A stretch of DNA of 7,396 nucleotides. Source: Flavobacteriales bacterium (GTDB taxonomy: Bacteria > Bacteroidota > Bacteroidia > Flavobacteriales_D > Crocinitomicaceae). Where the stretch lies: assembly GCA_947462695.1 (NCBI GenBank), contig CANHQC010000096.1, positions 1 through 7,396 on the forward strand. Direction: 5' to 3'. Position numbers and translations under genes: made by a program. Below are positions 1 through 7,100 of this stretch, piece by piece. Every line of letters starts with the position of its first letter. Positions within the stretch are counted from its first letter, which is position 1. A model generated the notes under the pieces. The model was not told the DNA's origin, did not search any database, and was given only the letters and a program-made list of their open reading frames with translations.

Positions 1-143
1 CGACTATGCATGAATGTCAATAATTCAAGACCATTCGTTGCTTCAGCTGTAATAGTAACTCCAGGAATTGATTCAACTAAACCAATTAGTCCTTTCCTAA
101 ATATTTCCTGGTCCTCTGCTATTCCGACATTAATGTACTTCAT
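1..143 (-). CDS. NarL/FixJ-type response regulator, N-terminal receiver part (truncated by window edge)
   Basis: Reading the minus strand from the ATG at 143-141 gives 47 complete codons, beginning MKYINVGIAEDQEIFRKGL, before the window ends. This is the start of a CheY-like receiver domain: a first beta strand (INVGIAED), the acidic pair E10-D11 that helps bind Mg2+, then helix 1 with the FRKGL pattern usual in LuxR/NarL-type regulators, and a second strand (VTITAEATNG). The phosphoacceptor Asp, expected near residue 55, and any C-terminal helix-turn-helix lie outside the window, so the output domain is inferred from the partner kinase type rather than seen. Its ATG overlaps the kinase stop codon in an ATGA junction, which implies translational coupling and makes it the cognate partner of that kinase. 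Confidence 0.92.
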   Translation of the reverse strand, partial: MKYINVGIAEDQEIFRKGLIGLVESIPGVTITAEATNGLELLTFMHS

Positions 144-889
144 GTTAGTTTCAGTCTTATTTTCACTTTTGTTCCTTTAGGCTGAATGAGCTCAAATTGT
201 ATGTGCGCATTGATGTATTGCAATCGACTTGCGATATTTTTCAGCCCCAAATTGTCGTGTTTGGAAGTGAGGTCAGTACGTGTAGGTTGAAACCCCGAAC
301 CATTGTCAACAAGTTCAATTATCAATTCTTCACTCGACTGATGCGCCGAAAGCTGAACGGCTGTTGCAGATGCGTGCTTGATAATATTATTCAGTAATTC
401 TTGAACAATTCTGTAGATGGAAAGGTTGATCTCATCTGTATAACGCACTTTATCCAATACCTCAATTTGACAAGAAGCACTAAAAACACCTGTACGATCT
501 ATTCCCGAAATAAGCTCACGCAATGAACGCATCAATCCCGTTGCTTGAAGAGTCGATGGAATTAATTCATTCGAAAGCTCCCTCACGCGTTTGCTAATTT
601 GTACCAATTGCCCATCAATCTCTTCCAAATCAACCAAATCTTTCTTTTTAAGCATCATTCGAAGTGCATTGAGTCGAGAACCAATGTCGTCGTGTAACTC
701 TTCTGAAATGCGTTTTTTCTCTTGTTCTTTTGCTTGCATGACTGAGTTGAACAGATCCCGCTGGTATTGCACTTCGATGGCATCAAATTCCAGTTGCTTT
801 CTTACCATTTTTCGTTGGTAAGTGAAGATAAACATGACGATAAAGAAGGATAAGACGGATATAACTGCCGCAGAAATAAAAACATACAT
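140..889 (-). CDS. Short membrane-anchored sensor histidine kinase (HisKA_3 / NarL-partner type)
   Basis: Cytoplasmic-facing kinase expected to autophosphorylate and pass phosphate to the response regulator encoded immediately downstream. With the ATG at 889-887 the protein has 249 residues. It starts with one hydrophobic helix (about residues 3-23), followed by a basic, probably coiled-coil linker, then the HisKA_3 dimerisation domain with the phosphoacceptor His66 in ELHDDIG. The HATPase_c domain follows, with an N box (QELLNNIIKHA, about 163-173), a G1 box (DNGSGF, 195-200) and a G2 box (NLGLKNI, 213-219). All catalytic elements look intact. The frame opens further upstream to a TTG at 964 that directly follows an in-frame stop, but those 25 extra residues do not resemble a domain, whereas the ATG places the membrane helix at the N-terminus as is usual for this class. 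No extracellular, PAS, GAF or TPR sensor domain is present, so the stimulus must come through the single helix or a partner protein. It ends in a 4-nt ATGA overlap with the regulator gene. Confidence 0.94.
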   Translation of the reverse strand: MYVFISAAVISVLSFFIVMFIFTYQRKMVRKQLEFDAIEVQYQRDLFNSVMQAKEQEKKRISEELHDDIGSRLNALRMMLKKKDLVDLEEIDGQLVQISKRVRELSNELIPSTLQATGLMRSLRELISGIDRTGVFSASCQIEVLDKVRYTDEINLSIYRIVQELLNNIIKHASATAVQLSAHQSSEELIIELVDNGSGFQPTRTDLTSKHDNLGLKNIASRLQYINAHIQFELIQPKGTKVKIRLKLT

Positions 890-987
890 TAAAATAAGAT
901 CAGCTTCTATTTTCACGTGGATAAATTGAATGACGAATATGCAAAAAAGCGGTGAATCTATCAACTAAACGGGATTCAAGTTCCTGT

Positions 988-1707
988 TCAAAATGGTATT
1001 TCATCTAAGTTTTTTGCGCTAAAATCGTTGGTTTTTTGACCGATATTATCTTTGTAAATAATCCGTAATGCATACATAATACCCCCAATATGAATGATCC
1101 ACATAAAACAAACAATGGTATAATATAAGTTATGAATTTCCATTTTATATCCCATCCCTAAAAAGTTATCGGTCATTGATAAAACGAGTGTTGAACTGAA
1201 ATAAAAGAAAAGCGACAATACCAAAACAATGTTGGTTTCCTCGTTTAATACTTTTACAGAATTAGTGATGTATAAGTTGAAGATAAAGTAAATAGAATAG
1301 CTGATCACAGCAACATGAAGGATTGTTTCGGGGATTGAGGGTGATGAATACCAAAATGACTCAATGTAGATGGCATTTATTACAGAGAATATGGAAAATA
1401 GGATATTTAACACCATTATCACTCTTTTAATGAAAGCAGACTCGATGATCACATAAAAAATCATGCTTAATAGAATAAATTGAATAGGTGTTTCTAGATG
1501 AAAGTAAAAACGGTTGTTAAGATCGAAAAATATGTAAACTGAATTACTGATTGCTACTCCTAAGGTTGCAAGCATAAAATAAGCTGCTAACCATTTAAAA
1601 GGTGCAGTTAACCACCTCCACATGACAAGGAGATAGGCCATTACAAACCAATTTATTCCTTCAGAAAAATTGAAAAAGGCACGAAACCAATTGATCTCAA
1701 TTTCCAT
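988..1707 (-). CDS. Seven-helix integral membrane protein of unknown function, in kinase operon
   Basis: A 239-residue, strongly hydrophobic protein with no family that I can name. Seven hydrophobic segments are visible at roughly residues 13-30, 37-61, 72-93, 95-113, 127-147, 157-178 and 192-214. The basic residues (R31, K38, K94/R95, K152, R215, K219) fall in alternate loops and in the C-terminal tail, which under the positive-inside rule puts the N-terminus outside and the C-terminus in the cytoplasm. Loop residues are aromatic-rich. The C-terminal tail (about 215-239) is short and polar, with no enzymatic domain. The ATG at 1707-1705 is chosen because it shares its A with the upstream gene's TGA stop (TGATG), a translational coupling junction; a TTG one codon earlier is less likely. 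The kinase ATG follows after 98 nt. Its position between the small protein and a kinase lacking a sensor domain suggests a sensory or signal-relay membrane partner (inference). Confidence 0.85.
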   Translation of the reverse strand: MEIEINWFRAFFNFSEGINWFVMAYLLVMWRWLTAPFKWLAAYFMLATLGVAISNSVYIFFDLNNRFYFHLETPIQFILLSMIFYVIIESAFIKRVIMVLNILFSIFSVINAIYIESFWYSSPSIPETILHVAVISYSIYFIFNLYITNSVKVLNEETNIVLVLSLFFYFSSTLVLSMTDNFLGMGYKMEIHNLYYTIVCFMWIIHIGGIMYALRIIYKDNIGQKTNDFSAKNLDEIPF

Positions 1708-2012
1708 CAACTGTTCAAATCATTCGAAGTAGAGCTATAAGGCGGACAAGTCGAACCTTTATCAAGTATTTTATCCAATAAATCATCTTGATTATCGTCT
1801 GCGCTAACCAAAACAAGTTGTAGGCTGTTGTTTTTCTCTCCAAAATAAATTCGGATACCCATGCAATTGTCTTGCGCAAGAAGCTCTTCTAATTTGTCTC
1901 GTCCAAAGAAATAAGCCAGCGGTTGAGTTGGGTTGCTGCTTCGGAATTCACCCGTTAAATCAGCGCCTTCACTTAGAGTGATAAATTTGCCCTCACTTCC
2001 ATTAAATGCCAT
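1707..2012 (-). CDS. Small conserved Bacteroidota protein of unknown function (MAFNGSEG type)
   Basis: A 101-residue soluble protein with no signal peptide or membrane helix. The N-terminus MAFNGSEGKFITLSEGADLT, the middle segment AYFFGRDKLEELLAQ, the DNCMGIRIYFG core around Cys50 and the LVLVSAD strand, followed by a CPP motif (Cys89) and an Asn/Ser-rich tail, match what I remember of a family of roughly 100-residue uncharacterised proteins that is widespread in Bacteroidota. That assignment is from memory, not a search. The two cysteines are the family's most noticeable residues; many relatives, as I recall, carry an additional Cys after the CPP, which this copy lacks (CPPYSS). It is the first gene behind a good promoter-like box and is coupled to the seven-helix protein through a TGATG junction, so it is probably made in step with that protein. 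Function is unknown; a regulatory or ligand-binding role in the signalling operon is inference only. Confidence 0.85.
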   Translation of the reverse strand: MAFNGSEGKFITLSEGADLTGEFRSSNPTQPLAYFFGRDKLEELLAQDNCMGIRIYFGEKNNSLQLVLVSADDNQDDLLDKILDKGSTCPPYSSTSNDLNS

Positions 2013-2039
2013 AGTTTTGATTTTTAGTAGATTACCTTA

Positions 2040-2047
2040 CAAAGGTA
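2040..2047 (-). promoter_or_regulatory. Bacteroidota-type -7 box of the signalling operon promoter
   Basis: On the minus strand this octamer reads TACCTTTG, a full match to the TAnnTTTG -7 element used by the primary sigma factor of Bacteroidota. The expected -33 TTTG is only weakly represented, by a T-rich stretch about 18-21 nt upstream. It lies 27 nt before the ATG of the small-protein gene, implying a leader of about 20 nt that is A-rich and lacks a Shine-Dalgarno motif. It would drive all four minus-strand genes down to the response regulator. Confidence 0.62.
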
Positions 2048-2097
2048 GCAATTAACAATCGGTGAAAAGAAAATGATTTCAACACGAATTTCTTTGA

Positions 2098-2193
2098 TCA
2101 ATTCCATTGAAAATCAGTTGAGTTAGGTCATTTCTTTACCTAACTACGTAGTTCAACGAGCGGTAAACCGCATTGAATTAGGGTAGTTCCCCT
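2098..2193. promoter_or_regulatory. Dense inverted-repeat region between divergent promoters (candidate operator region)
   Basis: Several symmetric elements lie side by side. They are TCAAT-3-ATTGA (2098-2110), AGTTAGGT-9-ACCTAACT (2121-2145), the perfect 12-bp palindrome AACTACGTAGTT (2142-2153) overlapping it, GCGGTAAACCGC (2160-2171), and AGGG-6-CCCT (2180-2193). The GTAGTT half of the palindrome recurs at 2183-2188, and TTGAGTTAGG (2118-2127) recurs as TTGAATTAGG (2173-2182). The elements sit upstream of the plus-strand -7 box (2218) and of the minus-strand -7 box (2047). Together this looks like a cluster of binding sites for a dimeric regulator, most economically the response regulator of the adjacent operon (inference). 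A structured RNA is an alternative. No convincing gene is visible in 2048-2217. Confidence 0.4.
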
Positions 2194-2217
2194 CTTTTAT
2201 CAACGACTTATTTCGTT

Positions 2218-2225
2218 TAGTTTTG
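2218..2225 (+). promoter_or_regulatory. Bacteroidota-type -7 box of the small plus-strand gene
   Basis: The octamer TAGTTTTG matches TAnnTTTG exactly. A T-rich stretch (CTTTTAT, about 2194-2200) is at the right distance for a poor -33 element. A weak -33 together with inverted repeats immediately upstream is the arrangement expected of an activator-dependent promoter. The predicted transcript would start near 2232, giving an untranslated leader of about 50 nt before the ATG at 2282. Confidence 0.52.
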
Positions 2226-2281
2226 TTCAGTTATTACTTCAAGGATTTACCAAAATAAAATACGATTGAAAACAGCATTTT

Positions 2282-2518
2282 ATGGATTGGGGGTACTTCA
2301 AGCAGCGCAAAATTGAGGAAAAGGGTAAACCTGATTACTTTTCTTTCAAGAATTGGGAGGTCGATTTTATGGTTGACATTATAAGGTTTAATCATCCCGG
2401 TGCATGCACGGTTGAAATACTGAAACAAATTGCCGAAGAATTGAATGAATTAAAAACTCCAATAAAAAGCGATGAGTTGTATTCAAAATTAGTGAATCAC
2501 TTAAACGCTCGTTCCTGA
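2282..2518 (+). CDS. Small orphan protein, 78 residues, function unknown
   Basis: I do not recognise this protein. The reading frame opens after a TGA at 2267-2269; its first ATG is at 2282, and it ends in tandem stops TGA-TAA at 2516-2521. The product is soluble and lysine/glutamate-rich. The N-terminal part (MDWGYFKQRKIEEKGKPDYF) is charged, the middle holds a hydrophobic strand-like segment (FMVDIIRF, residues 29-36), and residues 43-75 look like two amphipathic helices (VEILKQIAEELNEL and SDELYSKLVNHL) joined by a TPIK turn. An internal ATG at 2369 would give a 49-residue product that still includes both helices. Evidence that it is a gene: a TAnnTTTG box upstream, an intrinsic terminator 34 nt after the stop, and protein-like amphipathic periodicity. 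An opposite-strand frame over the same DNA has no such flanking signals. It is transcribed divergently from the signalling operon and could be its target. Confidence 0.58.
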   Translation: MDWGYFKQRKIEEKGKPDYFSFKNWEVDFMVDIIRFNHPGACTVEILKQIAEELNELKTPIKSDELYSKLVNHLNARS

Positions 2519-2552
2519 TAAAGTGTTTACCTGCCACTTTACATAAACCTAG

Positions 2553-2576
2553 AAAGCCCCAACAGGGCTTTTTTTT
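2553..2576 (+). terminator. Intrinsic terminator of the 78-residue gene
   Basis: AAAGCCC (2553-2559), a five-base loop CAACA, then GGGCTTT (2565-2571) running into an uninterrupted T tract to 2576. This is a textbook rho-independent terminator on the plus strand. A further weak hairpin (TAAAGTG 2519-2525 with CACTTTA 2535-2541) sits between the stop codon and the terminator. Confidence 0.87.
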
Positions 2577-2613
2577 GTTTATGAATTGATTTGCTTATGC
2601 TTAAATGACACAC

Positions 2614-2641
2614 AAAAAAAGGTCGTCAATAACGACGACCT
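2614..2641 (-). terminator. Intrinsic terminator of the dihydrolipoyl dehydrogenase gene
   Basis: An 8-bp stem (AGGTCGTC 2620-2627 with GACGACCT 2634-2641) and a six-base loop. On the minus strand the hairpin is followed by a run of seven T residues (plus-strand A run 2614-2620). It lies 24 nt after the gene's stop codon and faces the terminator of the convergent small gene. Confidence 0.88.
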
Positions 2642-2664
2642 CTATATTTTTTAACAAGTTCTAG

Positions 2665-4056
2665 TTACAAATGAATCACTTCACCATAGGCTGCAGCTGC
2701 GGCTTCCATAATCGCTTCGGACATGGTAGGGTGAGGGTGAACAGTTTTGATCAATTCCTCACCAGTTGTCTCTAATTTACGGATCGCAACAATCTCAGCA
2801 ATCATCTCAGTTACGTTTGCTCCAATCATGTGAGCCCCGAGCAATTCACCATATTTCGCATCGAAAATCAACTTCACAAATCCGTCTTTTGCTCCTGCTG
2901 CACTTGCTTTACCTGATGCAGAGAATGGAAATTTACCAATTTTGATTTCTTTTCCAGACTCCTTTGCAGCTTTCTCAGTCATACCAACCGATGCAACCTC
3001 AGGAGAACTATACGTACAGCCTGGGATGTTCCCATAATCTAAAGGCTGTGGATGATGTCCTGCTAGTTTTTCCACACAAATTATGCCTTCCGCTGATGCG
3101 ACATGCGCAAGTGCTGGAGTTGGAATAACGTCTCCAATGGCATAATAGCCTGGTATGTTCGTCTGATAGAAATCATTCACTAAAATTCTACCTTTATCTG
3201 TAACGATTCCCACATCTTCTAAACCAATTCCTTCAATGTTTGCTGTTATACCAACCGCGGAAAGAACTACATCACATTCGATTTTCTCTTCACCCTTAGC
3301 CGTTTTTATGCTCACAACGCATCCTTTTCCTTTTGTATCAACGGATTCTACTGATGCTCCTGTCATGACATGTATACCACTCTTTTTGAACGATTTTTCC
3401 AATTGTTTAGAAACCTCTTCGTCTTCAATCGGCACAATATTCGGAAGGTATTCAACAATGGTTACCTCCGTACCGATTGCATTGTAGAAATAAGCGAACT
3501 CAACACCAATTGCTCCTGAACCAACGACAACCATCTTCTTTGGTTGTGTGGGAAGCGTCATTGCCTGACGGTAACCAATAATCTTTTCTCCATCTTGAGG
3601 AAGGTTAGGTAATTCCCGTGAACGCGCACCTGTTGATATAATCACTCCTTTCGAAGCTGTATATTCTGTCACTGTTCCGTCTTCAGCAGTCACAGCAACT
3701 TTTTTACCCGCTTTAATAACGCCATTACCCATGATGACATCGATTTTATTCTTTTTCATCAAGAATTGGATTCCGGCACTCATTCCGTTCGCAACTCCTC
3801 GACTGCGATCAATCATTGCTGAAAAGTCAGCTTTTGCACCGCTTACCGTAATTCCATAATCCGAAGCGTGTGAGAGGTATTCAAATACGTTGGCACTTTT
3901 TAATAATGCTTTTGTAGGGATACATCCCCAGTTCAAGCAGATTCCACCAAGTGATTCGCGTTCTACAATAGCTGTTTTCATACCCAGTTGAGAAGCACGA
4001 ATAGCTGTTACATATCCGCCTGGTCCACTCCCTAAAACAATAATATCGTAATTCAT
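2665..4056 (-). CDS. lpdA: Dihydrolipoyl dehydrogenase (E3 subunit of 2-oxoacid dehydrogenase complexes)
   Basis: FAD-dependent cytoplasmic enzyme that reoxidises the dihydrolipoyl groups of pyruvate, 2-oxoglutarate or branched-chain dehydrogenase complexes (and the glycine cleavage H protein) with NAD+. The 463-residue product has the normal family length. Visible elements in order: the FAD-binding GSGPGG loop (9-14), the redox disulfide Cys40/Cys45 in GGICLNWGCIPTK, the NAD-binding GSGAIG loop (179-184) followed by Glu at the end of the next strand (TIVE, as expected for NAD over NADP), the second FAD contact YAIGDV (305-310), and the C-terminal dimer domain with the catalytic pair His442/Glu447 in HPHPTMSE. 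The ATG at 4056 is preferred over a TTG three codons upstream because MNYDIIVLG is the usual N-terminus. It appears to be transcribed alone: a terminator precedes it (4122-4146), another follows it, and a TAACTTCG sequence at 4083-4076 is a one-mismatch -7 box. No E1 or E2 gene is adjacent, so which complex it serves cannot be told. Confidence 0.98.
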   Translation of the reverse strand: MNYDIIVLGSGPGGYVTAIRASQLGMKTAIVERESLGGICLNWGCIPTKALLKSANVFEYLSHASDYGITVSGAKADFSAMIDRSRGVANGMSAGIQFLMKKNKIDVIMGNGVIKAGKKVAVTAEDGTVTEYTASKGVIISTGARSRELPNLPQDGEKIIGYRQAMTLPTQPKKMVVVGSGAIGVEFAYFYNAIGTEVTIVEYLPNIVPIEDEEVSKQLEKSFKKSGIHVMTGASVESVDTKGKGCVVSIKTAKGEEKIECDVVLSAVGITANIEGIGLEDVGIVTDKGRILVNDFYQTNIPGYYAIGDVIPTPALAHVASAEGIICVEKLAGHHPQPLDYGNIPGCTYSSPEVASVGMTEKAAKESGKEIKIGKFPFSASGKASAAGAKDGFVKLIFDAKYGELLGAHMIGANVTEMIAEIVAIRKLETTGEELIKTVHPHPTMSEAIMEAAAAAYGEVIHL

Positions 4057-4121
4057 TTTTTGCAATTTTGATGAGCGAAGTTAAGCATTTTGTTACAAGT
4101 TAACCACCAATTTCATCGAAC

Positions 4122-4146
4122 AAAAAAAGAGGCAATCGCCTCTTTT
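4122..4146 (-). terminator. Intrinsic terminator of the efflux operon
   Basis: A 9-bp perfect stem (AAAAGAGGC 4125-4133 with GCCTCTTTT 4138-4146) and a four-base loop. On the minus strand it is followed by T residues (plus-strand A run 4122-4128). It begins only 5 nt beyond the RND pump's stop codon and insulates the downstream dihydrolipoyl dehydrogenase gene. The symmetric A and T flanks could allow some termination in both directions, but no plus-strand gene approaches it here. Confidence 0.88.
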
Positions 4147-4151
4147 ATTAA

Positions 4152-7100
4152 TTATACTAATTCTGTTACCGGATCTTCGATTGGTTTTTTCTTCCATGGA
4201 AGTTTTTCCTGAATACGATCAACTAAGTAATACATAATCGGAACAACAATGATCGTCAAGAACATGGAACTGGTCAATCCTCCAATTAGAATCCATGCCA
4301 ATCCATTTTTCCATTCTGCTCCTGATCCTGTAGCTGTCGCAATCGGAATCATACCGATAATCATCGCAATTGTCGTCATCAAAATTGGTCTCATTCGTTC
4401 GCGAACAGCTTCCAAAAGTGCATCATAAGTTGAAACACCCTGTGTTTTAATGTGGTTTGCAAAATCCACAATTAATATGGCGTTTTTAGCTACTAGCCCT
4501 AAGAGCATCAACATTCCCAACATCGTGAAAATACCCATATTTGATGCCGTTAGTGTTAATGCGAGGATCGCTCCAACAAGGGATACAAGAATGGAGAATA
4601 GTACAACAAACGGGTAAACAAAATTATCATAGAGCGCAACCATGATGAGGTAAACCAAAATTAGTCCTATACCCATTGCTGTTCCGAGTGCTCCCATTGA
4701 CTCATTCTGACGTTTTACTTCTCCTCCCCACAACATTCGAACATTGGGATCCAACGGTTTTTCCTTCAAGTAGTTCGTTATGTCATTCGATACATTTCCG
4801 GCTGCAGTTCCAAGAACATAGGCACGAATTGTTGTATTTGGAATACGGTTTTTTCGTTCCAAAGATCCATTACCATTATCCACTGAAATCGAAGCAAATT
4901 CGGAAAGTTGTGCTTGCCTGCCATCACTCGTCATAAAGGTCATAGACCGAATATCATTCGTGTTTTTGCGGTCGAATTTATCTAACATCACACGAATGTC
5001 ATACTCTGATCCGGCATCATCAAACTGTGCATCATCATTTCCTGTTAGCGCATTTTGAAGTTGCATCCCTACAACTGCAATAGGAATTCCCAATTGACCC
5101 ATTTTCTCCCGATCCAAATCAATCCTGATTTCTGGTGAGGTATCTTCTGTCGAAATGGTTGGATCTTTCGCTCCTTTCATCGTTAAAATAGCACCTTTTA
5201 GGCGTTTTGCCTCCTTCATTAATAAATCTGGATCTTGCGACGATAAAAAGATCTCGATAGGCGCCTCCTCAGATTCAACCATTCCAATATTCAAGGCTTT
5301 TACTTCAACTCCAGGAAATTCACTTTCTATTTTCTTGCGAATTTCAGTCATGTATTTAATGGTTGGAAATTCTTTTTGCTTACCAGGTTTCATTTTAACC
5401 GTTAATTCTGACCTGTTTTCAGATCCAAACGATGCGGCACCCATCCCTGAAGATGGTCCGCCAACATTGGCAAATACGATTTCCACAACATCCTTTTGAG
5501 CAAGTAACAATTGTTCAATTCTCAATGTCGTTGCATTGTTCTCCTCGAATGTTGTCGACTTATCATACTTCAGTTTAAGCATGAACTTTCCTTGATCTCC
5601 CTGTGCAACAAATTCCTGACCTACAATTCCTAACCCCATCGTAGCAAAACTCGCAAAGAAAATTCCGATGATAAGCACTCCGGTTACAATTTTATGGCGC
5701 AAGGTCCAAGCGACTAATTTGACGTATTGATCGGTGAAAATGCTCACACGGCGCTCAAACCAAAGTAAAAATGCCTGAAAGGGTTTTTTCGGATTCAATT
5801 CCACCTCTTTTGCAAAACGCGAAGCCAACCATGGAGTAAGCGTAAAACAAACGAAAAGTGACATCAATGTCGATACAACAACCACAATCGAGAATTGGTG
5901 AAGAATATCAGATATGGTTCCTTCTATAAATACGACTGGAGAGAAAACTACCACATCCACAAGTGTAATCGCCAATGCGGTGAATCCAATCTCGTTACGG
6001 CCATCAAGTGCTGCTTGTCGACGTTTTTTACCCATTTGCAAATGGCGATAGATGTTTTCTAGTACCACAATTGAATCGTCTACCAAGATTCCAATGACCA
6101 ACGACATAGCTAAAAGCGTCATTAGATTTAATGTGTAACCAAGTAGGTACATAGCCACAAATGTGGAAATCAACGAAGCGGGTATTGAGATCAATACAAT
6201 AAACGCATTTCGTAAGCTATGCAAGAAAAGGAGCATGACCGCAGCAACGAGGAAAACAGCGAGTTCCAAATCGTGAATAACTGCATCAACCGATTCAATT
6301 GTTGGAATACTAGTATCTGTCGCCACCGTGAACTTTATACCTTCCTTCGCGTATTTTTTTTCAATCTGCTTGAACTGATCCTTCGTGGCTTTCGCCATAT
6401 CAACAGCATTCGCATCATTCTGTTTTTTTATGCGCAAACCAATTCCATTCACGCCGTTGTAGCGACTAACCGTCACTTGATCATCAATGCCGTCTTCAAT
6501 AGAGGCGACATCTCCTAATTTCACTGAAGAAGTTCCGGTTGAAGAAAGAATGAGGTTTTCTAAGTCCTCGGTACGTTTAAATTTACCGGCAAGACGAACA
6601 GTTAATTGTTCTTCATTGTTTTTCACTTTTCCTGTCGGAAATTCCACATTCGAAGAGGCGATCACTTGATTGATTTGTGCTAGCGAGATGCCGTATGCTT
6701 TCATTTTGTCTTTGTCGACATTCACACGAAAAGCACGCCGTTCTCCACCGATAACCTGTACCTCAGCCACACCTTTTGTCTGTTTAATTTGAGGCAAAAT
6801 TTGATCATCCATTAACTCCATGAAATCGCGTTCGTCCATGTTCTTGGACACAGCACTTACCTGTAGGACAGGTGATGCATTCGGTTCGATTTTCGCAACA
6901 ACAGGCGTTGACGCACCATCAGGTAGGTTGTTTAACACGTTGTTGATTTTACGCTGAGCATCTTCTAACGCGACATCAACATCGGCTGATGCTTTGTATT
7001 CAAGTAACACAATAGAAGCATTGTCTAACGAAAAAGAAGTCACTTCACTAATGTTTTCCAATCCACTTAACGCATCCTCTAATGGTTTAGAAACCTGACT

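Noticed and set aside
197..821. Plus-strand open frames (197-397 and 591-821) inside the kinase gene
   Set aside because: They are opposite a kinase with all catalytic motifs intact; the translations are Cys/Ser-rich shadow-type sequence.
2180..2198. AGGG/CCCT hairpin followed by CTTTT as a possible terminator
   Set aside because: The stem is only 4 bp, the T tract is short, and no plus-strand gene ends upstream of it; it fits better with the other symmetric elements as a possible binding site.
2234..2428. Open frame on the minus strand opposite the 78-residue gene
   Set aside because: It overlaps a better supported plus-strand gene, has no promoter box or terminator in its direction, and its translation has no domain-like pattern.
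3236..3487. Plus-strand open frame inside dihydrolipoyl dehydrogenase
   Set aside because: Antisense to a fully conserved enzyme gene, with no start or promoter signals.
4057..4065. TTG start three codons upstream for dihydrolipoyl dehydrogenase
   Set aside because: The ATG at 4056 gives the canonical MNYDIIVLG N-terminus; the added residues are unsupported.
4076..4083. TAACTTCG as promoter -7 box for dihydrolipoyl dehydrogenase
   Set aside because: One mismatch to TAnnTTTG and no good -33 at the right spacing; mentioned in the gene entry but too weak to list as a separate feature.
4676..6669. Plus-strand open frames (4676-4936, 5155-5499, 6219-6518, 6487-6669) inside the RND pump gene
   Set aside because: Antisense shadows of a long, highly conserved coding region.
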